Shown: one piece after another, positions 10,481-20,442 of the stretch
How positions within the stretch are numbered: the stretch's first letter is position 1
Layout: the number at the start of each line of letters is the position of its first letter
Assembly: GCA_000169075.1 (NCBI GenBank)
Contig: AAVT01000005.1
Location: 124,001-188,000, forward strand
Origin: a marine gamma proteobacterium HTCC2143
Lineage (GTDB): Bacteria; Pseudomonadota; Gammaproteobacteria; Pseudomonadales; Dasaniaceae
DNA length: 64,000 nucleotides
Direction of reading: 5' to 3'
Position numbers and translations under genes: made by a program
Notes under the pieces: model-generated
Seen by the model: the letters and a program-made list of their open reading frames with translations, nothing else
What the model was told of the DNA's origin: nothing
Database searches by the model: none

Positions 10481-11998
10481 TCAAGAGACAACGATCGCCT
10501 GTTCCTCAATCTTTGCCTTCCATAGTTGCGGGCCAGTTTTATGGATGGACTCTCCGGTGTAGTCGACAGCAACCGTTACCGGCATATCTTCCAGATCAAA
10601 TTCATAAATTGCCTCCATTCCCAATTCAGGAAACCCAACAACTGTCGAAGATTTGATAGCCTGAGCCACTAGATAGGCAGCACCGCCAACCGCCATCAGA
10701 TAAACAGACTCGTGGTCTTTAATAGCTTCTATAGCAGTAGGACCCCGCTCTGCCTTACCGATCATGCCAAGCAAGCCGGTTTTTTCCAGCATCGTACGCG
10801 TGAATTTATCCATTCTCGTCGCTGTAGTTGGACCTGCAGGGCCAACTACTTCGTCGCCCACAGGATCAACCGGACCCACATAATAGATAAACCGCCCTTC
10901 CATTGAGACCGGTAGCGGCTCACCGCGAGCGATCATATCAACCATTTTTTTGTGCGCCGCATCACGTCCAGTCAACATCTTCCCGCACAGTAATAATGTA
11001 TCGCCGGGCTTCCAACTTTTTACATCGTCTTTTGTCACGGTATTTAAATCAACGCGCTTAACGTTGGCACCAGCCTCTCTAGTGACCTCTGGCCAATCTT
11101 CTAGCTTTGGTGGCGTTAACGTGGCAGCTCCGGTTCCGTCCAAAGTAAAATGGGTGTGCCGAGTCGCTGCACAATTAGGGATCATCGCAATCGCCTTATT
11201 TGCGGCATGAGAGGGATAGTCTTTGACCTTAACATCCATCACTGTTGTCAAACCGCCAAGGCCCTGGGCGCCTATACCCAACTTATTCACTTTTTCATGC
11301 AATTCCAAGCGCAGCTCTTCTGCCCGGTTAGTCGCGCCGCGGTCTTTCAGATCTTGAATATCAATCGGCTCCAACAGCGATTCTTTCGCGAGTAACATGG
11401 CTTTCTCAGCGGTACCGCCAATACCTATACCCAACATACCTGGCGGACACCAACCTGCCCCCATCTGAGGGACCATATTCAATACCCAATCGACAACTGA
11501 GTCAGAAGGATTCAACATAGCAAACTTAGATTTAGCTTCACTACCTCCACCCTTGGCAGCAACGTGTATTTCAACGGTGTCACCCGGCACGATTTCATAG
11601 TGAATAACACCCGGTGTATTATCTTTTGTATTAGCACGGGCGCCATCGGGGTCAGCGAGAATTGATGCGCGCAATAAATTGCTCGGATCCATATAGGCAC
11701 GACGTATACCCGCGTTGCACATATCGGTTACTGACATATCCGCTTCCCATTGCACGTTCATACCCACCTTAAGAAAAACAGTAACAATACCCGTATCCTG
11801 ACAGATCGGACGATGACCTTGGGCACACATGCGCGAATTGATCAATATTTGTGCAATAGCATCCTTGGCTGCAGGGTTCTGCTCACGTTGGTATGCCAGA
11901 TCCATTGCTTTGATAAAGTCGACTGGGTGGTAATACGATATAAATTGCAGCGCACCGGCTACACTTTCTATTAAGTCTTCTTGTCGAATAACAGTCAT
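10481..11998 (-). CDS. Fumarate hydratase, class I (iron-sulfur)
   Basis: Interconverts fumarate and malate in the TCA cycle. This is the single-chain class I enzyme (505 residues) with the alpha and beta regions fused, similar to E. coli FumA/FumB but slightly shorter. Likely cluster ligands are Cys58 or Cys66 near the N-terminus (RMCAQGHRPICQDTG), Cys184 (GWCPPGMLGIGIGG), and a cysteine in IPNCAATRH. An AAGGAA element precedes the ATG at 11998 by about eleven bases. Which fum paralogue it is cannot be decided from the window. Confidence 0.95.
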   Translation of the reverse strand: MTVIRQEDLIESVAGALQFISYYHPVDFIKAMDLAYQREQNPAAKDAIAQILINSRMCAQGHRPICQDTGIVTVFLKVGMNVQWEADMSVTDMCNAGIRRAYMDPSNLLRASILADPDGARANTKDNTPGVIHYEIVPGDTVEIHVAAKGGGSEAKSKFAMLNPSDSVVDWVLNMVPQMGAGWCPPGMLGIGIGGTAEKAMLLAKESLLEPIDIQDLKDRGATNRAEELRLELHEKVNKLGIGAQGLGGLTTVMDVKVKDYPSHAANKAIAMIPNCAATRHTHFTLDGTGAATLTPPKLEDWPEVTREAGANVKRVDLNTVTKDDVKSWKPGDTLLLCGKMLTGRDAAHKKMVDMIARGEPLPVSMEGRFIYYVGPVDPVGDEVVGPAGPTTATRMDKFTRTMLEKTGLLGMIGKAERGPTAIEAIKDHESVYLMAVGGAAYLVAQAIKSSTVVGFPELGMEAIYEFDLEDMPVTVAVDYTGESIHKTGPQLWKAKIEEQAIVVS

Positions 11999-12126
11999 TG
12001 GGGGCGAGTTCCTTGTTGTGATAAGAATAGTCGATAAAGCCTGTGAAATTATACCCCAGCCAAATCCTTAAAAGCAGGGAGCCAACGACAGCTTTATCGA
12101 TAACAATATTACTTTTTTATTAGGGC

Positions 12127-12960
12127 TTAAGTACCACTAGGCGGCTGATTTACGGGTTGTTGCAACGAACTGCTAGGCGGCCGATTGACACTTTTCTTTA
12201 GAGCGCCGATATCTCGATTGACCTGGCGACGAAACCCATTAATAGATTCTATCCACTCTTCCGTATTTTTGATCCGACCACTTAATTTTTGAATCTCCTT
12301 ATTTGCGCGATTGCTCTTGTCTACCGCGGCTTCTGCAACATTGCCCTGCTGGCTAATTGCCTTTTTGTTGGCCGTGACCTGTGTTCTCATTTGCTCGGCT
12401 CTTTTCAGTTGCTGTGACAAATCTTCAATAATTGAGTCATTTTTGGACAACATTGTCTTTGCCAGTGCAACAAATGCCGTATTACTTTCAATACTGTTCT
12501 GTTGTTTAGCGAGACTGAGATCGTGAACGGCGAGCTGCTCCTTAGTCTTTTTCCAAACGTTATCCCACAGTTTACGCACCTCTGAATCGAGCTCCCGTAA
12601 CTTAATCTTCATTGCCACACTCGACTCGCTCATACTCTCATCGGTAACTGACAGCTGGCGCTCTAAATCCGTGATACGTGTGTCGTAATTTCGAATAGAC
12701 TGCTCGGCGGCCTGTAACTTTAACTGCAAATATCCAGCCCACCCAGCCGTCGCCAGCAATACCAATACCACCGCTGTCAGCGTTGATTTCATTATCATGG
12801 TCGATGAGGAGGAAGACCCAGTTACGTTGGGGACGTCGCCGATACTGGCCGCAAGCCCACTCCTAGCCTTAATACGCTGAAAAGACGCTATTTCATCATG
12901 GGCTGGAGTCATTTTAGGTACATGACCAATATGATCATCATCTCTTGGGGACATAGACAT
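12127..12960 (-). CDS. Membrane-anchored coiled-coil protein, unknown function
   Basis: I do not recognise a named family. The 277 residues comprise a hydrophilic N-terminus, a single predicted membrane helix (about residues 57-80, STLTAVVLVLLATAGWAGYL) and a long heptad-rich region (about 85-240) consistent with a coiled coil. The tail is low-complexity, rich in Pro, Ser and Gln. The topology suggests a cytoplasmic N-terminus with a periplasmic coiled coil. It sits downstream of nothing on its strand except the 345-base gap, and upstream of fumarase by 128 bases, so it is probably its own unit. A role in envelope or cell-division scaffolding is speculation. Confidence 0.75.
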   Translation of the reverse strand: MSMSPRDDDHIGHVPKMTPAHDEIASFQRIKARSGLAASIGDVPNVTGSSSSSTMIMKSTLTAVVLVLLATAGWAGYLQLKLQAAEQSIRNYDTRITDLERQLSVTDESMSESSVAMKIKLRELDSEVRKLWDNVWKKTKEQLAVHDLSLAKQQNSIESNTAFVALAKTMLSKNDSIIEDLSQQLKRAEQMRTQVTANKKAISQQGNVAEAAVDKSNRANKEIQKLSGRIKNTEEWIESINGFRRQVNRDIGALKKSVNRPPSSSLQQPVNQPPSGT

Positions 12961-13306
12961 TTACACTTTTACGTTGCTGTTTTATTGAGTAGCCATTGTT
13001 ACAACCCTTCGAGAGAAGCAAACCTAAGTTACATACGTCTCTCTCGTCAGGTACACGTCGCCTTTTCATTATAGAGTACTATGCCACCAAATATGACCAG
13101 TTTAATGGCTGTTCGGCCGCTTGTGTTTTAAACCCTGTAAAATATGATCAGACCGCACCAATTTCAAGGATAAATAGACCATGAAGTTGGATATGAGTTT
13201 CCATTTACGCTAGATTAACCTATATAATCACCCAAATCTCACTGCCTTGCTGAAATTGTAGGGCGCTAAGTAACTAGACACATATTTTGAATTCAGGGGA
13301 TGTTTC
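12961..13306. other. Divergent intergenic region
   Basis: This gap separates the coiled-coil gene (minus) from the PuuD-like gene (plus) and must hold both promoters. A ten-codon plus-strand frame (ATG near 13171) with AAGGA upstream is too short to support. The 3' end has AGGGGATG eight bases before the ATG of the next gene. No operator or structured RNA was recognised. Confidence 0.5.
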
Positions 13307-13972
13307 ATGGAAAACTTCATTACGCTCGATATCTTAATCCGTTGGTCACACGTTTTGTTCGGCATTACTTGGATCGGATTGTTGTATTATTTCAACTTCA
13401 TTCAGGGTGAATATTTTAAAGAAGCCGAAGCCAGTGCAAAAGCTGACGCCACCAAAAAACTGGCACCCCGAGCCCTGTGGTGGTTTCGCTGGGGTGCGAT
13501 GTTCACTTTTATCACGGGCGTGCTGTTGTTAGTGAGTATTCGCCAGACGTATGGATTCAACGGATACATCATCATGGGCGCACTTATGGGTACGTTGATG
13601 TTCCTGAACGTTTGGTTGATTATTTGGCCGAACCAAAAAATTGTGACCGGCCTCGTTGAAGGTGATGCCTCTGTCGCAGGACCCAAGGCTTTGCTAGCCT
13701 CTCGTACCAATACACTGTTCTCTGCGCCAATGGCATTAGGCATGATAGCATCTTCTCATGGCAATGTTGGTGCAGCGGGTAAATCCGTTTACCAAGCAGT
13801 TATCGGTTTTGAAGGCATAGGCACAGGCCTTGCCATTGTCATAGCAATTATCATATTGCTAGAGATTAATGCTATCGTCGGCAAGATGGGTCCCATGGCT
13901 TCAGTCAAAGGCGTTATCCATTGTTCTATCGCGCTGACTGCAGTCTGTTTGGCTCTGCTACAATTTGTCTAG
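13307..13972 (+). CDS. PuuD / urate-oxidase N-terminal type membrane protein
   Basis: Integral membrane protein of 221 residues with about five to six predicted helices. It opens with the family pattern IRWSHVLFGITWIGLLYYFN and continues with a LWWFRWGAMFTFITG segment. The domain is that of the membrane part of bacterial urate hydroxylase PuuD (Urate_ox_N family). In true PuuD a cytochrome c domain follows the membrane part; here the protein ends after the membrane domain and no CxxCH motif is present. No purine-degradation gene is adjacent, so a urate role is not supported by context. AGGGG lies eight bases before the ATG. Confidence 0.85.
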   Translation: MENFITLDILIRWSHVLFGITWIGLLYYFNFIQGEYFKEAEASAKADATKKLAPRALWWFRWGAMFTFITGVLLLVSIRQTYGFNGYIIMGALMGTLMFLNVWLIIWPNQKIVTGLVEGDASVAGPKALLASRTNTLFSAPMALGMIASSHGNVGAAGKSVYQAVIGFEGIGTGLAIVIAIIILLEINAIVGKMGPMASVKGVIHCSIALTAVCLALLQFV

Positions 13973-14021
13973 CCATATCCAAGTCAAGGAAGACACATTG
14001 CTTGATTGAAAAATGATCCGC

Positions 14022-14051
14022 AAAAAGCCCGTTTAAACATCGGGCTTTTTT
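14022..14051 (+). terminator. Rho-independent terminator
   Basis: Perfect stem AAAAAGCCCG / CGGGCTTTTT with a nine-base loop (TTTAAACAT), ending in a run of T. It lies 50 bases after the stop of the PuuD-like gene and would end its transcript. Confidence 0.9.
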
Positions 14052-14412
14052 GTGCCTAGAATATAGTAAACACGCTCAGAAAAAATAGACTGGTCATCTT
14101 AATAAAAGCAATTCCTGAGCAGCAAACAAGTCCTTATTAGGCAGTTGTGGAAGGTCAATTCTGCCCGCACGTCGAATAGATTACAGAGACTGTTTGCGAT
14201 TACTGTCGGGAGAAAATCGACGCCTTAGCGGAAGGTAGGCGACGTAAATTAATTGCCCCCTTCCCTGGGGGACTTTGCGCTTTGGAGTGCAATAATCCGT
14301 ATACTGGAATTCCTTATTCCTCACTCGCCAGCCCCTCTAATATGCACTTATTTCAACAGTAGATATATAGTACATAAGTATTACTATCAAACCGCCGAAA
14401 CTGCGGCTACCC
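14052..14412. other. Intergenic region between convergent genes
   Basis: About 360 bases between the terminator of the PuuD-like gene and the 3' end of the TonB-dependent receptor gene. A short GC-rich inverted repeat (CCCCC / GGGGG around TTCCCT) lies near 14257-14272 without a T-tract. No gene was recognised. Confidence 0.5.
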
Positions 14413-16497
14413 CTAAAATTCTAGCATTGCCCTAACCATATATCGGCGTTCATGCTGATTCAAACGGTGAAAATCTGTGTAGCCCTCATCGAAAACATTT
14501 TGTCCGATTAACTCTAACACAACATCGTGCCCTGACGTCCTCATGCGTTTTGCAATACGCAGGTCAAACCGATGAAAGTCATCGGCAAAATCGCCTTGCT
14601 CCCAGTCCACCTCGCCCTGATAATACCACAGAGCGCTTGCCTCGAAACCGCTGTCAAAGAAGTAGCCTACCGTTAAGCTACCCATTTCTTTCGGAGCAAT
14701 TTTCTCCCACGTCTGTTCTTCGGGGTTTCTCCTACTACGTAGCCATAGTCCTTCATTCTCCGTGTAACTGTACTGAAAATTAATCAGCCAGTGACTGTCA
14801 GGCTGATATTTTATTTGCGTCTCTATGCCCTCAACATCTACCCACGCAGAATTAGTGCGCAACGTAAATTTGTCGTCGAAGTTATCAGAATAGCCAAAAT
14901 ATTCTATAGTGTTGCCCAGAGTATATTTCACTAACTCTCGACTTTTTTCCTTGAATAACTTTATCTCCACGGTCAGAGCATCATCCAGCAACAGACCATA
15001 ATAAGCCAATTCTTGGCTTTCAAATTTTTCCGTCGATAAATCACCCGGCGCAAAGGTATCTATATCGAGTAAATACCCCCCCTCTTCAACGCCACTTTGT
15101 TGATTAGCTTCATACAAACCCGGCGACCGTTCGCCATTGTTATATGTCGATCTCAATGTATGACCCGGTGAAATATGGTAGTTAGCTGACAGGCGATAGG
15201 AGCTGTACCCATTTACAATATCGTTATATTCAAAAATTGCCCCAGCATTCACAGTCCACTTCTCTGAAGGCTTTGTTTCCATATTAGTGAACAAGCGCTG
15301 AGAGCTCTCTTCGACGTCGACGGCACGAACAAATTGGCGCTCGCTTTTCATTCGATCATAACGTGTTGCAGCGCCCATCATATAACGCGTATTAGCTCCA
15401 AACTTACCGACATAGCGCACCTCAAGATCTGTTCGTTCAGCGTAACTGTCGTATAAGCCAAACACTATGTTAAAATCTTCAAGCCCCGGCAACGCCAGAG
15501 GTACATCTTCAGGATCAATACCGACAATATCCGAAAATAAACCTAACACCTCCGGCGCGTCGATATCTGCGTGATTGTGATAAAAGATCAGCTTAACAGC
15601 ATTATCATTTTGCAACTGTCTTTCCCAGCTAGAGGATAGGTAGTAAGAAATATAATCCCACTTAATAATATCCTCGACACTAATGGATCGACCACTATCC
15701 GCCATATCGATATTATTGTCGCTGTAACCGAACTGTATATCGATGGAGTCATATAAGTTAGGCGTAAAAATAGCGCGGAAATTAACATAACTGGATTCGG
15801 CGTCATCATCAAATTCAGTGCCATATCTATCATCGAAACCGCTGGTATAACGATAGCCACCGTTTATTTTGTAGGAAAAATTGTCCTCAAGTCCACTGTA
15901 AGCCGCAGATACTTTCTGTGTGTCCAGCCCCCCTGCAGCCACTCGCACGCTCCAACCTTTACTCGCAACTGGCGTTTTAGTTACTATGTTTACTGATGCT
16001 ACCGTTGCATTGGCACCATCTGCCGGGGCATTAGCGCCGCGAATCACCTCGATGTAATCGACATCATCCAGTTCTATTGGCAAAGTTGACCATAGAACCG
16101 CATTTTCAGCAGGTTCATACACTGAATGCCCGTCGATTTTTACTTCCATCCGATAGGAATATTCCTGAGGAAAGCCGTGATAATTAATTGCGGCACGACC
16201 CGTGTGAGGAAAATACACCTGAAAGCCCGGTACCATACGAAATACTTCGACAATTTCTACTGCACCAGACGCGTCAATCATCTTACGATCAATGATAGAG
16301 ACGGATGTCGGCGCATCCAATATCCTTTGTTCAAAGTGGCTGGTACCGGTTACAAAGGGTATGTCACCAAACACATCATCTTCCGTCAACCCTTCACCTT
16401 CAGCAACTGCCATCCCCGATGGGAGATTCATCGCAATAAATACACCTGCCAACATCCCAACTTTAAAACCAAAACAATCAACAATTCGAGCAATCAT
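14413..16497 (-). CDS. TonB-dependent receptor, linked to a hybrid-kinase block
   Basis: Outer-membrane beta-barrel receptor (694 residues) with a signal-peptide-like N-terminus, a plug domain and a C-terminal barrel ending in an aromatic residue (YMVRAMLEF). The plug shows DAPTSVSIIDRKMIDASGA, then DGHSVYEP and the IEVIRGANAPADGANA segment. Overall it is closest to the FepA/CirA-like class; the ligand is not evident. It lies 208 bases downstream of the hybrid histidine kinase on the same strand, with the binding protein and response regulator further upstream. That suggests its expression or its ligand is tied to that signalling system. No tonB, exbB or exbD is in the window. Confidence 0.93.
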   Translation of the reverse strand: MIARIVDCFGFKVGMLAGVFIAMNLPSGMAVAEGEGLTEDDVFGDIPFVTGTSHFEQRILDAPTSVSIIDRKMIDASGAVEIVEVFRMVPGFQVYFPHTGRAAINYHGFPQEYSYRMEVKIDGHSVYEPAENAVLWSTLPIELDDVDYIEVIRGANAPADGANATVASVNIVTKTPVASKGWSVRVAAGGLDTQKVSAAYSGLEDNFSYKINGGYRYTSGFDDRYGTEFDDDAESSYVNFRAIFTPNLYDSIDIQFGYSDNNIDMADSGRSISVEDIIKWDYISYYLSSSWERQLQNDNAVKLIFYHNHADIDAPEVLGLFSDIVGIDPEDVPLALPGLEDFNIVFGLYDSYAERTDLEVRYVGKFGANTRYMMGAATRYDRMKSERQFVRAVDVEESSQRLFTNMETKPSEKWTVNAGAIFEYNDIVNGYSSYRLSANYHISPGHTLRSTYNNGERSPGLYEANQQSGVEEGGYLLDIDTFAPGDLSTEKFESQELAYYGLLLDDALTVEIKLFKEKSRELVKYTLGNTIEYFGYSDNFDDKFTLRTNSAWVDVEGIETQIKYQPDSHWLINFQYSYTENEGLWLRSRRNPEEQTWEKIAPKEMGSLTVGYFFDSGFEASALWYYQGEVDWEQGDFADDFHRFDLRIAKRMRTSGHDVVLELIGQNVFDEGYTDFHRLNQHERRYMVRAMLEF

Positions 16498-16705
16498 GCA
16501 GTAAACCTCTCCTTAAAAACACTCTGTTCAGCAACTCTATAAACTACTGAAAATACAATCCCTACAACTTTTTCCCGCACTATTCCGCAAAAAAAAAACT
16601 GACAATAGATAACGTCTTGCGTTTAGACAAATTGCCACAAACGGCGGACATAATATGCAATGACAGCACCATAATAGGCGATCGCCTGTCACAGCCATTA
16701 ACCAG

Positions 16706-19393
16706 CTAGCATAACTCGCTAATGCCAATTTTTATCTCCGCGAATAAATTCGACAATTTTTCTTCTGTTTCTCCCGCCTTCAATACCCGTCCTAAGTCAG
16801 CGATTTGCTGACTCAACAATATCATTCCGAACATACCTGATAGTCCCCGCATTTCGTGAAGAGTTTCATTTGCCTGATCAATATTAAGCTGTCGGACCTC
16901 ATTACTTACTTTGTCAAATAACATATTGAGTTTTATTTGCAAAGACTGCGGACTGACTAATGACTCGACTAGCTTTTTTCTCTGTTCCCATTGAGGATGA
17001 TAACTGCGCCCAGTGCACTCACAGATTGCCTTGATTAAACCGACCTCGTCTAATGGTTTGCCAAAAATATAATTGGCCCCCGCTTTTAGCATCCTGTCAT
17101 GATCACGCTCAATAACGTTTGCGGTAAGTCCAAACACAGGAATACCACCGTCATCTGCCAGCGCTACAATTTTTTGGGTTGCGCTGATTCCATCCATAAT
17201 CGGCATATGAATATCCATCAATACCGCATCAAAATGTTCTCTTTCGAAAAGATCCACTGCCTGGCCACCATTTTCCACGCCAGAAACCGCGGCACCTGAA
17301 CGAACAACAATTGTTTCGATCAATTTTCGATTATAAAAATTATCCTCTGCGAGTAAAACCTTCAAACCCTTCAAAGGAAGCTTTGCAGCTTCCCTATGCT
17401 TTGAATTAACAGTCTCCGTTTTGCTATCGATACCCTGCACAATACTAGCAATTACACTATGCTTCACCGGTCTCGACACACAAAATATCGGCATATAATT
17501 TTGCAAAATACGCTCAAATTCAGGCGAATGCAGCAAGCGCTGCTCAGATGAAAAAATTATCGAACCTTGATATATAGCTCTTATTTCCAACAACCAATCG
17601 GCTAAGTCCTGCATTTTGACGTCGCTGCTTTTAACACTAAGAACCAATATATCAACAGCATGCGATGTCTGTTCAAGACTCAGTGATAGCTCGACCTTAC
17701 TCCCTACTGCGGCCACTAAACCGGCTTCAAAAAAATGGTTTTGCAACGACTGCCGACCCCAAGGACTGGTATCGTAAACAAGAACATTGAAATCACTGGG
17801 CGGCCTAACTGGCATTACAAAACTCAAATCAGTCGCAAGCAGGGGCAGCGTCACCGTCATACAGGTTCCCACACCGAGATCGCTGTTAATGACGATATCA
17901 CCGCCCATCAACTCCGCCAATTGTTTACAGATAACTAATCCCAGCCCGGTGCCGCCAAAACGACGGGTAATGGTATCGTCGGCCTGAGTAAAGGGTTGAA
18001 ATAAACGAGCCTGGCTCTTTTCGTCCATACCTATCCCCGAATCTATCACCTCAATGGATAAAGAGCCGTCATCATTCTCCCCCTTCATCAATGAAACCCT
18101 CAGAACCACTTCTCCCTGCTTAGTGAATTTGACAGCGTTACTGAGTAAGTTATTTACAATTTGTTTGATGCGGGTTGGGTCTCCTAATAAGAGTCGGGGA
18201 ATATTTCGATCGATAATCAGAATAAGATCTAGCCCCGTGCTCTCAGCCTGATAGGCATGCATAGCAACAAGTCCCTCCATTGCTTCGCGCAAATCAAACT
18301 TTATATTTTCTATTGATACCGCACTGGACTGCAATTTCGAAAAATCCAGCATATTGTTAATAGTATCGAGTAATAACTCAGCGGCAACCGTTATATTATC
18401 GCTGTACTCTACTTGCTTGCTGTTCATTTTTGATTGGTTTAGCAGCCGCGAAAAACCAACCACAGTTGTTAACGGGGTTCGGAGCTCATGGCTCATTTTG
18501 GCCAAAAAATCATCTTTTGCAGTGCTTGCTAATTTTAAAGCTTGTTGTGTTTTCTCAAGAGCACGATTCTTTTTACTCAATGCATCCATAGCCGTAACTA
18601 CTCGACGAGTCGAGTTTTCAACTTTTGTCGCCAGCTGCTCCTGAGACTGAGCAACAGACCGCGCCAGTCGATTGATACCTCTGGCCAGTGCCTTCGTCTC
18701 CGATGGGCCGGCTACTTCAGCACGACTGGAAAGGCGCCCAGAATCTAACTCGTTTACGGTTTTTTCCAAGGACAATACCGGCATCGATATACTTCCGCTA
18801 ATTCGGAAAGCGAGTAGCGCAGCCGCTAAAACCACAATCAGCGCAACGCCTAACAACACTTGAGCATTAGCCTGTTGTTGCAGCGCCATACTTTCCCGGC
18901 TAACCGCCAACATCACCCATCCATATTGATTAGGGCCAGCCCGTACTTGTTTAACATCCAAATCGAAATCAGAAACGAGCTGCTCGCTTTCAAGCACCGG
19001 CTTACAGAAAAACAAATATAGGCCTTTTTCCCACCGACCATTTTCTAGACAGAGCTCAATGCCCTCCCGACCAATAACGCTCGTGTCGCCACTGGCAGCC
19101 AAAAGGTTAATGCCGCTATCGATAAAGCCGATGCCGACTACGTCTGGTGTTTTTAGAGCGCTGGCACCAAGACGCTTCAGTGCAGTGCGGTCTGCTGCAT
19201 ACATACCCAATTCGGCTGTAGCTGCGATATAAGCGGTTACTGAATCTCCTGATTGAAAGAACGCCCGACTGAGACTTTCATTCTGTGAAACAAGACTAAA
19301 CCAAGACAGCAACACCGTGGCAACGACGACAGGTAAAATAGAAATCAGTAACAATCGACTGCGAATACCGCTGGTCCAGAGAGGCCATTTCAT
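16706..19393 (-). CDS. Hybrid sensor histidine kinase with receiver and HPt domains
   Basis: 895-residue BarA-like membrane kinase. Order: membrane helix about 12-34; periplasmic sensor about 35-172; helix 177-197; HAMP 195-250; coiled coil; HisKA with His302 in KMSHELRTPL; HATPase about 403-517 (N box LLSNAVKF, G boxes DSGIGM and GGTGLGL). A receiver-like stretch without a clear phospho-Asp follows at about 535-650, then a true receiver with Asp727 in LMDIHMPIMDG. The HPt-like C-terminus has His846 in HEMRGLSGMFG. The ATG overlaps the stop of the upstream binding-protein gene by four bases (ATGA), implying coupled translation and a shared job. The likely final acceptor is the response regulator at 20443-21117. 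Confidence 0.95.
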   Translation of the reverse strand: MKWPLWTSGIRSRLLLISILPVVVATVLLSWFSLVSQNESLSRAFFQSGDSVTAYIAATAELGMYAADRTALKRLGASALKTPDVVGIGFIDSGINLLAASGDTSVIGREGIELCLENGRWEKGLYLFFCKPVLESEQLVSDFDLDVKQVRAGPNQYGWVMLAVSRESMALQQQANAQVLLGVALIVVLAAALLAFRISGSISMPVLSLEKTVNELDSGRLSSRAEVAGPSETKALARGINRLARSVAQSQEQLATKVENSTRRVVTAMDALSKKNRALEKTQQALKLASTAKDDFLAKMSHELRTPLTTVVGFSRLLNQSKMNSKQVEYSDNITVAAELLLDTINNMLDFSKLQSSAVSIENIKFDLREAMEGLVAMHAYQAESTGLDLILIIDRNIPRLLLGDPTRIKQIVNNLLSNAVKFTKQGEVVLRVSLMKGENDDGSLSIEVIDSGIGMDEKSQARLFQPFTQADDTITRRFGGTGLGLVICKQLAELMGGDIVINSDLGVGTCMTVTLPLLATDLSFVMPVRPPSDFNVLVYDTSPWGRQSLQNHFFEAGLVAAVGSKVELSLSLEQTSHAVDILVLSVKSSDVKMQDLADWLLEIRAIYQGSIIFSSEQRLLHSPEFERILQNYMPIFCVSRPVKHSVIASIVQGIDSKTETVNSKHREAAKLPLKGLKVLLAEDNFYNRKLIETIVVRSGAAVSGVENGGQAVDLFEREHFDAVLMDIHMPIMDGISATQKIVALADDGGIPVFGLTANVIERDHDRMLKAGANYIFGKPLDEVGLIKAICECTGRSYHPQWEQRKKLVESLVSPQSLQIKLNMLFDKVSNEVRQLNIDQANETLHEMRGLSGMFGMILLSQQIADLGRVLKAGETEEKLSNLFAEIKIGISELC

Positions 19394-20337
19394 AGCAGCG
19401 GCTCCCCACGGCGTATCGCCGAGCTATAAAATTCGGCTTCCTTAATTTCAATACCGAGTGACCGCGCGACTGAGGAGTTTAGCGAGATGGAAAACGGGAC
19501 GACGCGAGAATCAGTGACAGCAGCCTCACGGTTCAGGCCGTTAACAATAGATAGCGCAACGTCTTCAGGCGAAGAAAATATCGATGCCAAGGCACCTGCC
19601 TCCGCATACTTTCGGGAATAGGCAATCACGGGCTTTCTATAGCGGGAACTAAGCGGTAACACCCACTTTGCAGCCAGCTGATTGATTTGCCTTCTATCGG
19701 GCAGAACAACAAAAAAATCGCAAGCTGCAATAACCGGCTCTATCACTTGCATCGGATTATTATCCGGATCAAGCACAGCAATTTGAATATCAAACCCTGA
19801 CGTCGCGGCTTGATTTCTAATGCTCTCGAGTCGATGTTTATTAGCAGGGCCGACAAGAATACCTACGGTCTTAGCTGAAGGGACTAATATCGCGCCCAAA
19901 GTAAAAAAACGGGAAAGCGGCTGATCCAGTAGTAAAGGCACAATACCATGCCGACGAGCGCTGTCTATGCTTCCAAAGGATTGCTTGGCAAGCTGAGTGA
20001 ATCCAGAGCGGGTCAGTAAGGCGTTAATCATCGTCTTGTCGGAGTAACGCTCATAAGCATACGCAGCTGCTTGAGTTCCGATAGTTACAAGGCGGCCTTC
20101 AACCTCATCAGGTGTATCAGACGAACTGTCAATCTCAACAACTTTTGTCTTTACCGCCACCCCATCTCTTTGTAGCAGACGATCTGCCACTACGATAATT
20201 TTGTTGTAAACACCCTGGTCTTTTACCACAACAAAAGTTACTGGAAGCGGTTCGGCATAGACTAAAAAAGATAGAAGAAACGAAAAAACTCCCAGCGCGA
20301 GGAAGTAATAAAATCTATGTTTGATTCGACCAATCAT
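19390..20337 (-). CDS. Periplasmic binding protein (ABC_sub_bind-like), probable sensor partner
   Basis: 315-residue exported protein: N-terminal membrane/signal segment (about residues 10-28, YYFLALGVFSFLLSFLVYAEP), then two alpha/beta lobes. Segments such as VTIGTQAAAYAYE, KTVGILVGPANKHRLESIRNQAATSGFDIQ and FFVVLPDRRQINQ match the uncharacterised ABC_sub_bind family of substrate-binding proteins. No ABC permease or ATPase is nearby. Its stop overlaps the kinase start by four bases, so it more likely delivers a ligand signal to the kinase's periplasmic domain than feeds a transporter. That role is inference. The ligand is unknown. Confidence 0.85.
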   Translation of the reverse strand: MIGRIKHRFYYFLALGVFSFLLSFLVYAEPLPVTFVVVKDQGVYNKIIVVADRLLQRDGVAVKTKVVEIDSSSDTPDEVEGRLVTIGTQAAAYAYERYSDKTMINALLTRSGFTQLAKQSFGSIDSARRHGIVPLLLDQPLSRFFTLGAILVPSAKTVGILVGPANKHRLESIRNQAATSGFDIQIAVLDPDNNPMQVIEPVIAACDFFVVLPDRRQINQLAAKWVLPLSSRYRKPVIAYSRKYAEAGALASIFSSPEDVALSIVNGLNREAAVTDSRVVPFSISLNSSVARSLGIEIKEAEFYSSAIRRGEPLL

Positions 20338-20442
20338 TGGCTCTAGCCGTCAATGCCCTATCAATAAAAAGCAAGCTTGCAAGCACCATTGGCCATACCA
20401 ATCGCATGCAGTTATTGTCTGGCGCTATATGTTACCTCGAAC

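Noticed and set aside
14257..14272. CCCCC / GGGGG hairpin as terminator of the TonB-dependent receptor gene
   Set aside because: No T-tract follows in either direction and it lies about 140 bases beyond the stop; unclear role.
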